DNA of 6,749 nt from the NCBI GenBank assembly GCA_031258505.1, contig JAIRMT010000069.1, forward strand, positions 1 through 6,749, given 5' to 3'. Of the stretch, positions 1 to 5,722 are shown one piece after another. Within the stretch, counting starts at the first letter, position 1. The number at the start of each line of letters is the position of its first letter. Below the pieces are notes generated by a model. That model saw nothing but the letters and a program-made list of their open reading frames with translations. It was not told the DNA's origin and searched no databases. The stretch is from Treponema sp. GTDB lineage: Bacteria; Spirochaetota; Spirochaetia; Treponematales; Breznakiellaceae. The position numbers and the translations under genes are program-made.

Positions 1-896
1 TATTCAAGGCGCTTTCTGCCCCTATTCGTTTCAACATACTTCGTACCCTGATTGATAAACCGCTCAATATCAGCGAGCTTGCCGAGCGGTTCTCGCTTCC
101 GCTTTCTTCGGCGGCATTCCATGTGCACATATTGGAAGAAGCCGGACTCATCTTCATTCAGGAAAAGCCGGGTATACGCGGGGCGCAAAAAATCTGCGCG
201 ATCTTTTTTGAAGACCTCTATCTCAACATGGCGCCGCGAAAGCGCGAAATTACCAACACGCATGACATCGGCTTCCGTATGCCGTTAGGGAATTTCTTCG
301 ACTGCTCCATCACGCCGCCCTGCGGCATAGCGAGTGCCCGCGGTCCCATTGGTATTGATGACTCAACTATCACGTTCTACAACCCTTCGCGCATACATGC
401 CCAAATCATTTGGTTCATGTCGGGATTTCTCGAATACCGTTTCCCTACCCACACCATCAAGGGGAAGACCATTCGAGAACTCATCTTTTCGTTTGAGGCG
501 TGTTCAGAGGCCGCAGGCTATAACAATGACTGGCCGAGCGACATCACGGTCTGGATAAACCACGAGGAAGTCTTCACTTTCCGTAGCGCCGGGGATTTTG
601 GCGGCACGCGAGGCATCTTCAACCCGGCGTGGTGGCCGAATAATTGTACCCAGTATGGCGAACTGCATCTTCTTGAAATCAGCGAACAGGGCTGTTTCGG
701 CGATGGCCGCAAAACCGCAGAACTAAGCGTCGAGACCATCTTTAACGCCAACACTGATTATATCTCGTTCAAGATTGGCGTTAAGAAAGACGCTGAATAC
801 GTGGGCGGTATCAACTTGTTTGGCGAACACTTTGGCAACTATCCACAAAATATCGTTATGCTGGCTCGTATAGAACAGGGAACCCCAGCGTCATGA
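1..896 (+). CDS. ArsR-type winged-helix transcriptional regulator with beta-rich C-terminal domain (5' partial)
   Basis: The frame is open from the window edge (first full codon at 3) to TGA at 894-896, giving 297 visible residues; only a few N-terminal residues seem to be missing. Visible residues 1-57 form an ArsR/HTH_20-like winged helix: FKALSAPIRFNIL, then ISELAERFSLP, then the recognition helix SSAAFHVHILEEAGLI. The remaining roughly 200 residues are rich in beta strands and aromatics, with DWPSDITVWIN, GDFGGTRG, NPAWW, TQYGELHLLEI and, near the end, GGINLFGEHFGNY. I recall this combination from a family of predicted regulators (COG4189-like) found beside sugar ABC transporters; the motifs match well. 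A GTG at 123 gives a shorter frame but would cut through the recognition helix, so it is not the start. By inference it is a DNA-binding repressor or activator whose C-terminal domain senses a sugar, controlling the downstream transport and GH43 genes. The ligand is unknown. Confidence 0.85.
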   Translation, partial: FKALSAPIRFNILRTLIDKPLNISELAERFSLPLSSAAFHVHILEEAGLIFIQEKPGIRGAQKICAIFFEDLYLNMAPRKREITNTHDIGFRMPLGNFFDCSITPPCGIASARGPIGIDDSTITFYNPSRIHAQIIWFMSGFLEYRFPTHTIKGKTIRELIFSFEACSEAAGYNNDWPSDITVWINHEEVFTFRSAGDFGGTRGIFNPAWWPNNCTQYGELHLLEISEQGCFGDGRKTAELSVETIFNANTDYISFKIGVKKDAEYVGGINLFGEHFGNYPQNIVMLARIEQGTPAS

Positions 897-1013
897 AAGA
901 AGTATAATAATAGAACATAATAGTTGTAGTAAATTGAAGATGGACTAGAAATTTTAGATAATTATTGATAAAAATTTGTTGACATTGGTCAAATACAATG
1001 GTATCCCTATCTT
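897..1013 (+). promoter_or_regulatory. AT-rich control region with promoter-like elements before the GH43 lipoprotein gene
   Basis: This 117-bp gap is far richer in A+T than the flanking genes and holds no open frame of note. A perfect -35 hexamer TTGACA lies at 979-984; a 17-bp spacer leads to TATCCC at 1002-1007, a poor -10. Alternatives are TTGATA at 965-970 with TCAAAT at 989-994 (18-bp spacer), or TACAAT at 994-999, which has no good -35. All options place the transcript start within about 15 nt of, or at, the ATG at 1014. The exact promoter cannot be decided by eye. No intrinsic terminator (GC stem plus T run) is visible after the regulator stop, so read-through from the regulator is possible. 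Confidence 0.45.
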
Positions 1014-1047
1014 ATGGGGCATGATTACTCTAAGGTTGTTGTAGTAA
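923..1047 (+). repeat. 10-bp direct repeat GTTGTAGTAA (923-932 and 1038-1047)
   Basis: The same decamer occurs in the AT-rich gap and again inside the start of the GH43 lipoprotein gene, where it encodes part of the VVVVM signal-peptide core. A smaller tandem pair, ATAATAG at 907-913 and 917-923, is spaced exactly 10 bp apart. These may be binding-site half-copies or simple-sequence coincidence; no function is assigned. Confidence 0.25.
979..992. promoter_or_regulatory. Inverted repeat TTGAC-4-GTCAA, candidate operator
   Basis: The sequence TTGACATTGGTCAA is a perfect 5-bp inverted repeat with a 4-bp spacer. Its left arm is part of the only perfect -35 hexamer in the gap. A dyad overlapping a promoter just downstream of an ArsR-type regulator gene is a plausible operator, since that family binds short imperfect dyads as dimers. 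The arms are short, and no second copy was seen in the other intergenic gaps, so chance occurrence in AT-rich DNA remains possible. Confidence 0.35.
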
Positions 1048-2027
1048 TGATAGCGATGCTTCTCTCGCTAGGGTCTTGCGCGAAAGAACCCGCGGTGTAT
1101 TACAGCAACCCGCTGGGCGTCCAGAACGCCGCTGATCCCTTTGTTCTGAAGACCGATGACGGCTATTACTGCTACGCAACCTCGTCGAGCCGGGGATTTC
1201 TCGCGTGGCGCTCAACGAACCTTGTCGATTGGGAGGCGATCGGCATTGTGTTTAACGCCATGCGATCGGGGCAATGGGCTTCCGCCGACTTCTGGGCGCC
1301 GGAAGTAGTGGCTCACAATGGCAAATACTACCTGTACTATTCAGGACGCTGGATGGCAAATGGGAGCCTTCGCATCGGGGTTGCGATCAGTGAATCACCG
1401 GCAGGTCCCTTTATTGATGCGCTGGGACGACCGCTCTTTGACCAGGGCTATGCTGTTATCGACGCTCATGTTTTTAGCGATAGCAATGGGCAAAAGTATC
1501 TTTACTATTCCCGCGACTGCTCGGAAAACACGGTCAACGGCAATAACGAGAGCCATATTTACGGCGCACTGCTCGCCGACGACCTGCTCTCCCTCGCTGG
1601 TGAGCCGGTACTGCTTGCCCAGCCGGAACAGGCGTGGGAAGATACGGGAAGCTGGCACTGGAATGAAGCGCCTTTTGTCATTAAGCATGACAATGACTAT
1701 TACCTGCTCTACTCAGCCAACCATTTTGCCATGCGCAGCTATTCGGTGGGATACGCAGTTTCACGCGCGCCGCTCGGTCCCTTTGTCAAGTACGACCATA
1801 ACCCTGTGCTATATGCCCCGCCAGAACAAGCCGAAGTTTCCGGTCCCGGTCATCTCTGCGTTACCAGTTCACGCAGCGGCAACCTCTATGCCGTGTACCA
1901 TATCCACATTGATTCCACTACTGGCGGCGGGGCGCGGCAGTTAGCGATAGACCCGCTTGGATTCCGCGCTGACGGTTCTTTGTACATCGACGGTCCCAGT
2001 TTTGGTCAGCAAAAGGCGATTCGATGA
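1014..2027 (+). CDS. GH43-type glycoside hydrolase, exported lipoprotein
   Basis: This 337-residue protein is a five-bladed beta-propeller enzyme of the GH43 type. Such enzymes are inverting exo- or endo-glycosidases acting on arabinan, arabinoxylan or xylan. Residues 1-21 are a lipoprotein signal peptide: one Lys (7), a hydrophobic core VVVVMIAMLLSL, and lipobox LGSC with acylated Cys22, so the enzyme should be membrane-anchored outside the cytoplasm. The expected catalytic residues are visible: Asp41 in NAADPFV (base), Asp150 in VIDAHVF (pKa modulator) and Glu218 in WNEAPFV (acid). Supporting motifs are DFWAPEV (92-98) and GPGH280. Length fits a single-domain GH43 without a carbohydrate-binding module. 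ATG 1014 is the first possible start after an in-frame stop at 969; it has no Shine-Dalgarno site. ATG 1047 has a weak TAAGG upstream but would leave too short a signal peptide. It precedes the transporter genes by 110 bp. Exact substrate is undetermined. Confidence 0.88.
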   Translation: MGHDYSKVVVVMIAMLLSLGSCAKEPAVYYSNPLGVQNAADPFVLKTDDGYYCYATSSSRGFLAWRSTNLVDWEAIGIVFNAMRSGQWASADFWAPEVVAHNGKYYLYYSGRWMANGSLRIGVAISESPAGPFIDALGRPLFDQGYAVIDAHVFSDSNGQKYLYYSRDCSENTVNGNNESHIYGALLADDLLSLAGEPVLLAQPEQAWEDTGSWHWNEAPFVIKHDNDYYLLYSANHFAMRSYSVGYAVSRAPLGPFVKYDHNPVLYAPPEQAEVSGPGHLCVTSSRSGNLYAVYHIHIDSTTGGGARQLAIDPLGFRADGSLYIDGPSFGQQKAIR

Positions 2028-2049
2028 TCGCTGTTTTAACAGGCGCTTT

Positions 2050-2093
2050 AAGGGGCGCAGGGAAGCTTCTTCTGTGAAACTTCCTTTCCCCTT
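2050..2093 (+). promoter_or_regulatory. Imperfect hairpin in the leader before the binding-protein gene
   Basis: AAGGGG (2050-2055) pairs with CCCCTT (2088-2093). Above a small internal loop, AGGGAAG (2059-2065) pairs with CTTCCTT (2080-2086) with one G-U, and TTC (2070-2072) can pair with GAA (2076-2078) near the top. The structure sits 23 nt past the GH43 stop. It is followed by TTTGCGAAT rather than a T run, so it is not a standard intrinsic terminator. It could stabilise or process the mRNA between the enzyme and binding-protein genes, or take part in attenuation. Confidence 0.45.
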
Positions 2094-2101
2094 TGCGAAT
2101 A

Positions 2102-2119
2102 AGGAACCGTATGGTTCCT
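2102..2119 (+). promoter_or_regulatory. Perfect 7-bp hairpin just upstream of the binding-protein ribosome binding site
   Basis: AGGAACC (2102-2108) and GGTTCCT (2113-2119) are perfect inverted arms around a GTAT loop. The hairpin ends 7 nt before the Shine-Dalgarno site. It may act as a 5' stabilising stem, a protein-binding dyad, or one state of a switch: its 3' arm can alternatively pair with the Shine-Dalgarno site. The perfect symmetry is directly visible; the role is inferred. Confidence 0.55.
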
Positions 2120-2126
2120 AAACATT

Positions 2127-2132
2127 AGGAGG
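2127..2132 (+). promoter_or_regulatory. Strong ribosome binding site of the binding-protein gene
   Basis: AGGAGG lies 5 nt before ATG 2138 and fixes that start. It is the strongest such site in the window, consistent with the high synthesis usually needed for a solute-binding protein relative to its permeases. Confidence 0.85.
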
Positions 2133-2137
2133 ATTCT

Positions 2138-3892
2138 ATGGTAAGGCGAAAAGTAGGGTCAGAAACGCGGTTTCTGAAGGCAATCGGTGTTGTCGGGGCG
2201 CTTGTCGCGCTGACACTTTCAGGCTGTAGTAAGCAAAACGCGCCGGCGCAGACCACCAGTGCGGCGCCTGCCGCGAGCAGCAGCGGTTACTCGGACGCGG
2301 ATCGCTCGCGGCTTGCTGGCGGCATACGGGGGAACACTAATCCCACGCAGGAACAGAAAGACTTTGTGAATAAAAGCGTTGATGATTCCTATCTGGGAGA
2401 CCGTTTCGATGAGGTGATACCGGGTGATTACTCGAAGTATCCCATGAGTGGCCGTACGCTGACGATATGGCAACCGCTCCGTGCCGAAGTCGCCGGTGTT
2501 GTTGGCGACCTGAACAAGCATCCGGCGTATCTAATTGCGCAGGAAATCACGGGCATCAAAGTAACGTTTATATCGCCGCCTATTGGACAGGAAGATGAGC
2601 AGTTTAACATCATGGTGGCCTCAGGAAACCTGCCGGACATTGTTGTTGATGGACGCTATCCGGGCGGTTATCTCGCCGGCGTTGAGGACGGCTTGTATAT
2701 GGACCTCACCGACCTGCTGGAATCCGGCGCTCCTAACTATGCCGCCTATCGCAACTCTGACGAACTGCGGCGCAAAAACACCCTCACTGACGACCGCCGT
2801 GTAGTGGCGTTCTTCGGTCTCACCCCGTATTCAGAGTGGATGTGGTTTGGATTGCTGATTAAACAAGAGGCGCTGGATAAGACTGGTCTGCCTGTACCGG
2901 AAACCATCGACGAATGGTACACCTTTCTCAAAAAGTGCCAGGAACTTGGCTATTCCGAGCCGCTGAACTATGGCTCCAACTATGGACAGATTTTTACTGA
3001 TGGAATCAATGGCGCTTATGGCGTGTATGACTGGGTTTTCACTGACGCTAATGGTAAGCCGCAGTGGGGACCAGCGCAACCCGGGGCGCGGGCATACCTC
3101 GAAACCATGCGGAAGTGGCAGTCAGAGGGGCTGTTTAACGCTGACTGGATTACCGCTGACTTCAACCAGCGCATGGCCGAGGCCATCTCGAACTCTTGCG
3201 CGGTTATCTTTGACTCGCCGGATACCATGTGGAGCTTCTGGAAGACGCAGAATAACTACGACTTTGTTCCCGCGCTGAATCCGGTGCTAAATAAAGGGGA
3301 CAAACCCACCACGACCTACAGTAACCAGAAGCGTTCCGGCACTGACGCCGCGCTTACCACCCAATGTCGTGATGTCGAGGCGGCGCTGGCGTGGCTCGAC
3401 TTCGGCTACAGTAAGAAAGGCTGGGAACTGCTCAACTATGGCGAATACGGCGTTACCCACCTCGTCGATAGCAACGGCTATCCCTACTATCCTGATAACA
3501 GCCCGATATACACTGATGCCAGCTTTCCCACTACCGACCGGCTCTGGTCTGACCGTGTACACGTCGGTCCGAACATCCGCGATGAGCATTACTCTAACCC
3601 GCTCATTGTACAGAAAGGGAGCTATTCCGGCGAGATTCGGAAATACTGGACCGAGAACATGGATGTATCAGTGGCGCGTCCGGGAATCACGTTTACGCCT
3701 GCGGAGCAATCCGAGGAGGCGAACTTGGGTACTCAGCTATCAACACTGCGGGGCGAGTATTTTTCCAAAATAATCATGGGGCGTCTGCCGTTGAGCGGCT
3801 ACGACGAATTCCTCGCGCAGGCAAATCAGATGGGGCTAGCGCGCTTCCTCGCGCTCTATCAGGCCGCCTATGACCGGTACAATGCGCGCTAA
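2138..3892 (+). CDS. Extracellular sugar-binding lipoprotein of an ABC importer (LplA/YtcQ-like)
   Basis: This 584-residue protein captures an oligosaccharide outside the membrane and delivers it to the two permeases encoded next. Its lipoprotein signal has n-region MVRRKVGSETRFLK, a hydrophobic core to residue 27 and lipobox LSGC with Cys30. A low-complexity Ala/Ser/Thr/Gln tether follows (about 31-50). The body matches the family-1 binding-protein fold: NIMVASGNLPDIV (157-169), LPVPETIDEWYTFLKKCQE (251-269), EGLFNADW (330-337), GWELLNYGEYGV (428-439) and the C-terminal MGLARFLALYQAAYDRY (565-581). These are recognisable LplA-type features, and the length is at the upper end for the group. 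Trp- and Tyr-rich segments fit sugar stacking. Synteny with GH43 enzymes suggests arabino- or xylo-oligosaccharides. The 3' end overlaps the first permease gene, indicating translational coupling. Confidence 0.9.
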   Translation: MVRRKVGSETRFLKAIGVVGALVALTLSGCSKQNAPAQTTSAAPAASSSGYSDADRSRLAGGIRGNTNPTQEQKDFVNKSVDDSYLGDRFDEVIPGDYSKYPMSGRTLTIWQPLRAEVAGVVGDLNKHPAYLIAQEITGIKVTFISPPIGQEDEQFNIMVASGNLPDIVVDGRYPGGYLAGVEDGLYMDLTDLLESGAPNYAAYRNSDELRRKNTLTDDRRVVAFFGLTPYSEWMWFGLLIKQEALDKTGLPVPETIDEWYTFLKKCQELGYSEPLNYGSNYGQIFTDGINGAYGVYDWVFTDANGKPQWGPAQPGARAYLETMRKWQSEGLFNADWITADFNQRMAEAISNSCAVIFDSPDTMWSFWKTQNNYDFVPALNPVLNKGDKPTTTYSNQKRSGTDAALTTQCRDVEAALAWLDFGYSKKGWELLNYGEYGVTHLVDSNGYPYYPDNSPIYTDASFPTTDRLWSDRVHVGPNIRDEHYSNPLIVQKGSYSGEIRKYWTENMDVSVARPGITFTPAEQSEEANLGTQLSTLRGEYFSKIIMGRLPLSGYDEFLAQANQMGLARFLALYQAAYDRYNAR

Positions 3893-4814
3893 TGTGAACG
3901 CTGCCTTTGGGGCGCGTTGTAAAAAAGACCTCCGCCGGAACTGGTTCGCCTATCTGATGATCGTTCCGGTACTGGTCTGGTACATCGTGTTCTGTTACCT
4001 GCCCATGTGGGGGATACTGATCTCGTTTCAGGACTTTAAGCCCTTGAAAGGCTTCTTCGGAAGCTCATGGGTAGGTTTCAAACACTACATTGACTTCATA
4101 AGCGGTCCCTACTTCATCCGCCTTGTCCGCAATACCTTTTTGCTCAACATCTGGGGGCTAGTCTTTGGATTCACCGCGCCAATACTGCTGGCCGTATTGC
4201 TGAACGAGGTGGGGAGCGCGGTCTTCAAGAAAGTAGTGCAGACCGTAACGTATATGCCCTACTTCATCTCGCTGGTGGTGGTTTGCGGCATACTGCGCAT
4301 CTTTGTCGAACCCAACGGCGTGATTACAGGTCTCTTTGCCCCGTTCATAGGCGGCGCGAACACGTCGCTGCTGACCTACCCGGAGCTTTTCAGGCCGATT
4401 TACACCTTTTCCGGGGTTTGGCAGTCAATGGGCTGGAACAGTATCATCTATCTGGCGGCAATGGCAAGCATTAACCCGGAACTCTACGAATCAGCATACC
4501 TTGATGGGACCAACCGCGTACAGCGTATCTGGTACATTACGTTGCCGTCGATCATGCCGACCATCGTGATTCTGCTGATTTTCGCCATTGGCGGCCTGAT
4601 GGCATCTGGATACGAGAAAATCATCCTGTTATACAACCCGCTGACCTACGACACCGCAGACGTAATCGCCTCGTATGTGTATCGGCGGGGTTTGAGGGAG
4701 GCGAGCTATAGTTATTCAACCGCCGTAGGTTTGATGAGTACCATCGTCAACTTCTTCTTTTTGGTGTTTGCTAACTATATGTCGAAGAAGTATACCGAAA
4801 CGAGCATTTGGTAG
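3870..4814 (+). CDS. ABC sugar transporter permease, LplB-type
   Basis: This 314-residue inner-membrane subunit forms half of the import channel. It has the LplB opening pattern NWFAYLMIVPVLVWYIVFCYLPMWG followed by ISFQDFKP and WVGFKHY. About six membrane segments are visible, near 27-47, 92-112, 125-145, 188-202, 231-247 and 282-302. The cytoplasmic ATPase-docking (EAA) loop is at 207-226: ESAYLDG, then ITLP. It is close to the canonical EAA-x3-G...LP, with Ser in place of the first Ala. Length is normal. The start is uncertain: ATG 3870 overlaps the previous gene by 23 nt and ATG 3882 by 11 nt, and neither has a good Shine-Dalgarno site, so ribosomes probably reinitiate after the binding-protein stop. 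No ATPase gene follows, as is usual for this class, which commonly shares a MsmX/MsmK-like ATPase. Confidence 0.92.
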   Translation: MTGTMRANVNAAFGARCKKDLRRNWFAYLMIVPVLVWYIVFCYLPMWGILISFQDFKPLKGFFGSSWVGFKHYIDFISGPYFIRLVRNTFLLNIWGLVFGFTAPILLAVLLNEVGSAVFKKVVQTVTYMPYFISLVVVCGILRIFVEPNGVITGLFAPFIGGANTSLLTYPELFRPIYTFSGVWQSMGWNSIIYLAAMASINPELYESAYLDGTNRVQRIWYITLPSIMPTIVILLIFAIGGLMASGYEKIILLYNPLTYDTADVIASYVYRRGLREASYSYSTAVGLMSTIVNFFFLVFANYMSKKYTETSIW

Positions 4815-4817
4815 GAG
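4812..4817 (+). promoter_or_regulatory. Ribosome binding site overlapping the first permease stop codon
   Basis: TAGGAG contains the TAG stop of the first permease (4812-4814) and lies 6 nt before ATG 4824. The terminating ribosome thus covers the next initiation site, which supports coupled, roughly equal synthesis of the two channel halves and fixes the downstream start. Confidence 0.8.
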
Positions 4818-4823
4818 TTAATA

Positions 4824-5717
4824 ATGAAGAAAACAAAAGGCGATCGCATATTTGATGCTTGTAACTATCTTGTGCTTACCATGCTCTGCGCGGCGTGCTT
4901 GTATCCCCTGCTCCATGTGGTATTCGCCAGTTTCAGCCTTGCGGACAGGCTCATAGCGCACAGGGGGTTTCTGCTAGGGCCGCTTGGGTTCACGCTTGAC
5001 GGTTACAAGGCTGTTTTTGGCGATGCCAGCATCCTGCGCGGTTATCTTAACACCATTGTTTATACAACCTTGGGTGTAGCTATTAATATGCTTATGACCA
5101 TATTGGGAGCGTATACCCTTTCGCGCCGCGCATTGTTATGGAAGAAACCGATCATGCTACTCATCACTATAACGATGTTCTTTAGCGGCGGGCTTATCCC
5201 GTGGTTCCTTATCGTCAAGAGTCTTGGAATGTACAATAACCTTGCGGCAATGCTTTTTCCCACAGCCCTCAACACATGGAACATGATCATCATGCGCACT
5301 GGTTTTCAGGCAATACCTCAGGACCTTGAAGAGGCGGCGCAAATTGACGGGGCAAACGACGCATTTGTCCTGGTTCATATTATTCTGCGCCTCTCCAAGG
5401 CGGTGCTGGCGGTGATTTTTCTCTATTACTTTGTGGGAAGCTGGAACTCATGGTTTAACGCGATGGTACTCTTGCAGGAACGGTCGATGTTTCCCTTGCA
5501 GCTCCTGCTCCGAGAAATTCTGGTGATGAACGACCTGTCAGCAACCGCGTCAACAGGCACGGGCGTCTCGCTGGTAGGCGGGCAGGTGTCAACAGCGTAT
5601 CGGGAACTGGTGAAATACTGCACCATTGTTGTTGCGACCTTCCCTATTATGTGCATCTATCCGTTTTTACAAAAATATTTTGTTAAGGGCATCTATGTAG
5701 GCTCTTTAAAGGGGTGA
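4824..5717 (+). CDS. ABC sugar transporter permease, LplC/YtcP-type
   Basis: This 297-residue subunit is the second half of the import channel. Recognisable LplC-type landmarks are GDRIFDACNYLVLT, YPLLHVVFASFS, TLDGYKAVF, YLNTIVYTTLGVAIN, the TMFFSGGLIPWFLIVKSLGMYNN stretch (117-139) and the C-terminal YPFLQKYFVKGIYVGSLKG. Membrane segments appear near 14-34, 76-97, 109-131, 140-157, 190-205 and 263-281. The ATPase-docking loop begins canonically, EEAAQIDGAND (169-179), but continues IILRLSKAVLAV where this family normally has LPLSKP: Arg189 and Ala193 replace both prolines. Codons (CGC, GCG) are clear, so this is not a reading-frame artefact. It starts 9 nt after the first permease and its stop TGA abuts the next gene, making a four-gene transport-hydrolysis unit. 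The ATPase partner must be encoded elsewhere. Confidence 0.92.
   Translation: MKKTKGDRIFDACNYLVLTMLCAACLYPLLHVVFASFSLADRLIAHRGFLLGPLGFTLDGYKAVFGDASILRGYLNTIVYTTLGVAINMLMTILGAYTLSRRALLWKKPIMLLITITMFFSGGLIPWFLIVKSLGMYNNLAAMLFPTALNTWNMIIMRTGFQAIPQDLEEAAQIDGANDAFVLVHIILRLSKAVLAVIFLYYFVGSWNSWFNAMVLLQERSMFPLQLLLREILVMNDLSATASTGTGVSLVGGQVSTAYRELVKYCTIVVATFPIMCIYPFLQKYFVKGIYVGSLKG
5709..5714 (+). promoter_or_regulatory. Ribosome binding site deciding the start of the cytoplasmic GH43 gene
   Basis: AAGGGG lies at the very end of the permease gene. Three in-frame starts follow: GTG 5714 (inside the site), ATG 5717 (2 nt away, overlapping the permease TGA by one base) and ATG 5723 (8 nt away). Only 5723 has normal spacing, so it is preferred. 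Confidence 0.6.
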
Positions 5718-5722
5718 TGATT

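Noticed and set aside
1318..1944. 208-codon open frame on the + strand inside the GH43 lipoprotein gene
   Set aside because: It lies wholly within a gene with clear catalytic motifs, has no Shine-Dalgarno site, and its Ser/Thr/Arg-rich translation resembles no domain; it is an out-of-frame shadow.
2050..2100. Intrinsic terminator after the GH43 lipoprotein gene
   Set aside because: The hairpin is followed by TTTGCGAAT, not a T run, so standard rho-independent termination is not supported; it is listed as a regulatory hairpin instead.
2028..2137. Independent promoter for the binding-protein gene
   Set aside because: The best match, TTGCGA at 2093-2098 with TCCTAA at 2116-2121, has weak hexamers and overlaps the hairpin; it is not good enough to annotate.
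2219..3589. Several minus-strand open frames of 60-100 codons across the binding-protein gene
   Set aside because: All overlap a well-supported coding region, are basic and low in recognisable motifs, and lack ribosome binding sites.
5714..5722. GTG 5714 or ATG 5717 as the start of the cytoplasmic GH43 gene
   Set aside because: GTG 5714 overlaps the Shine-Dalgarno site and ATG 5717 is only 2 nt from it; ATG 5723 has normal spacing. The difference is only two or three residues.
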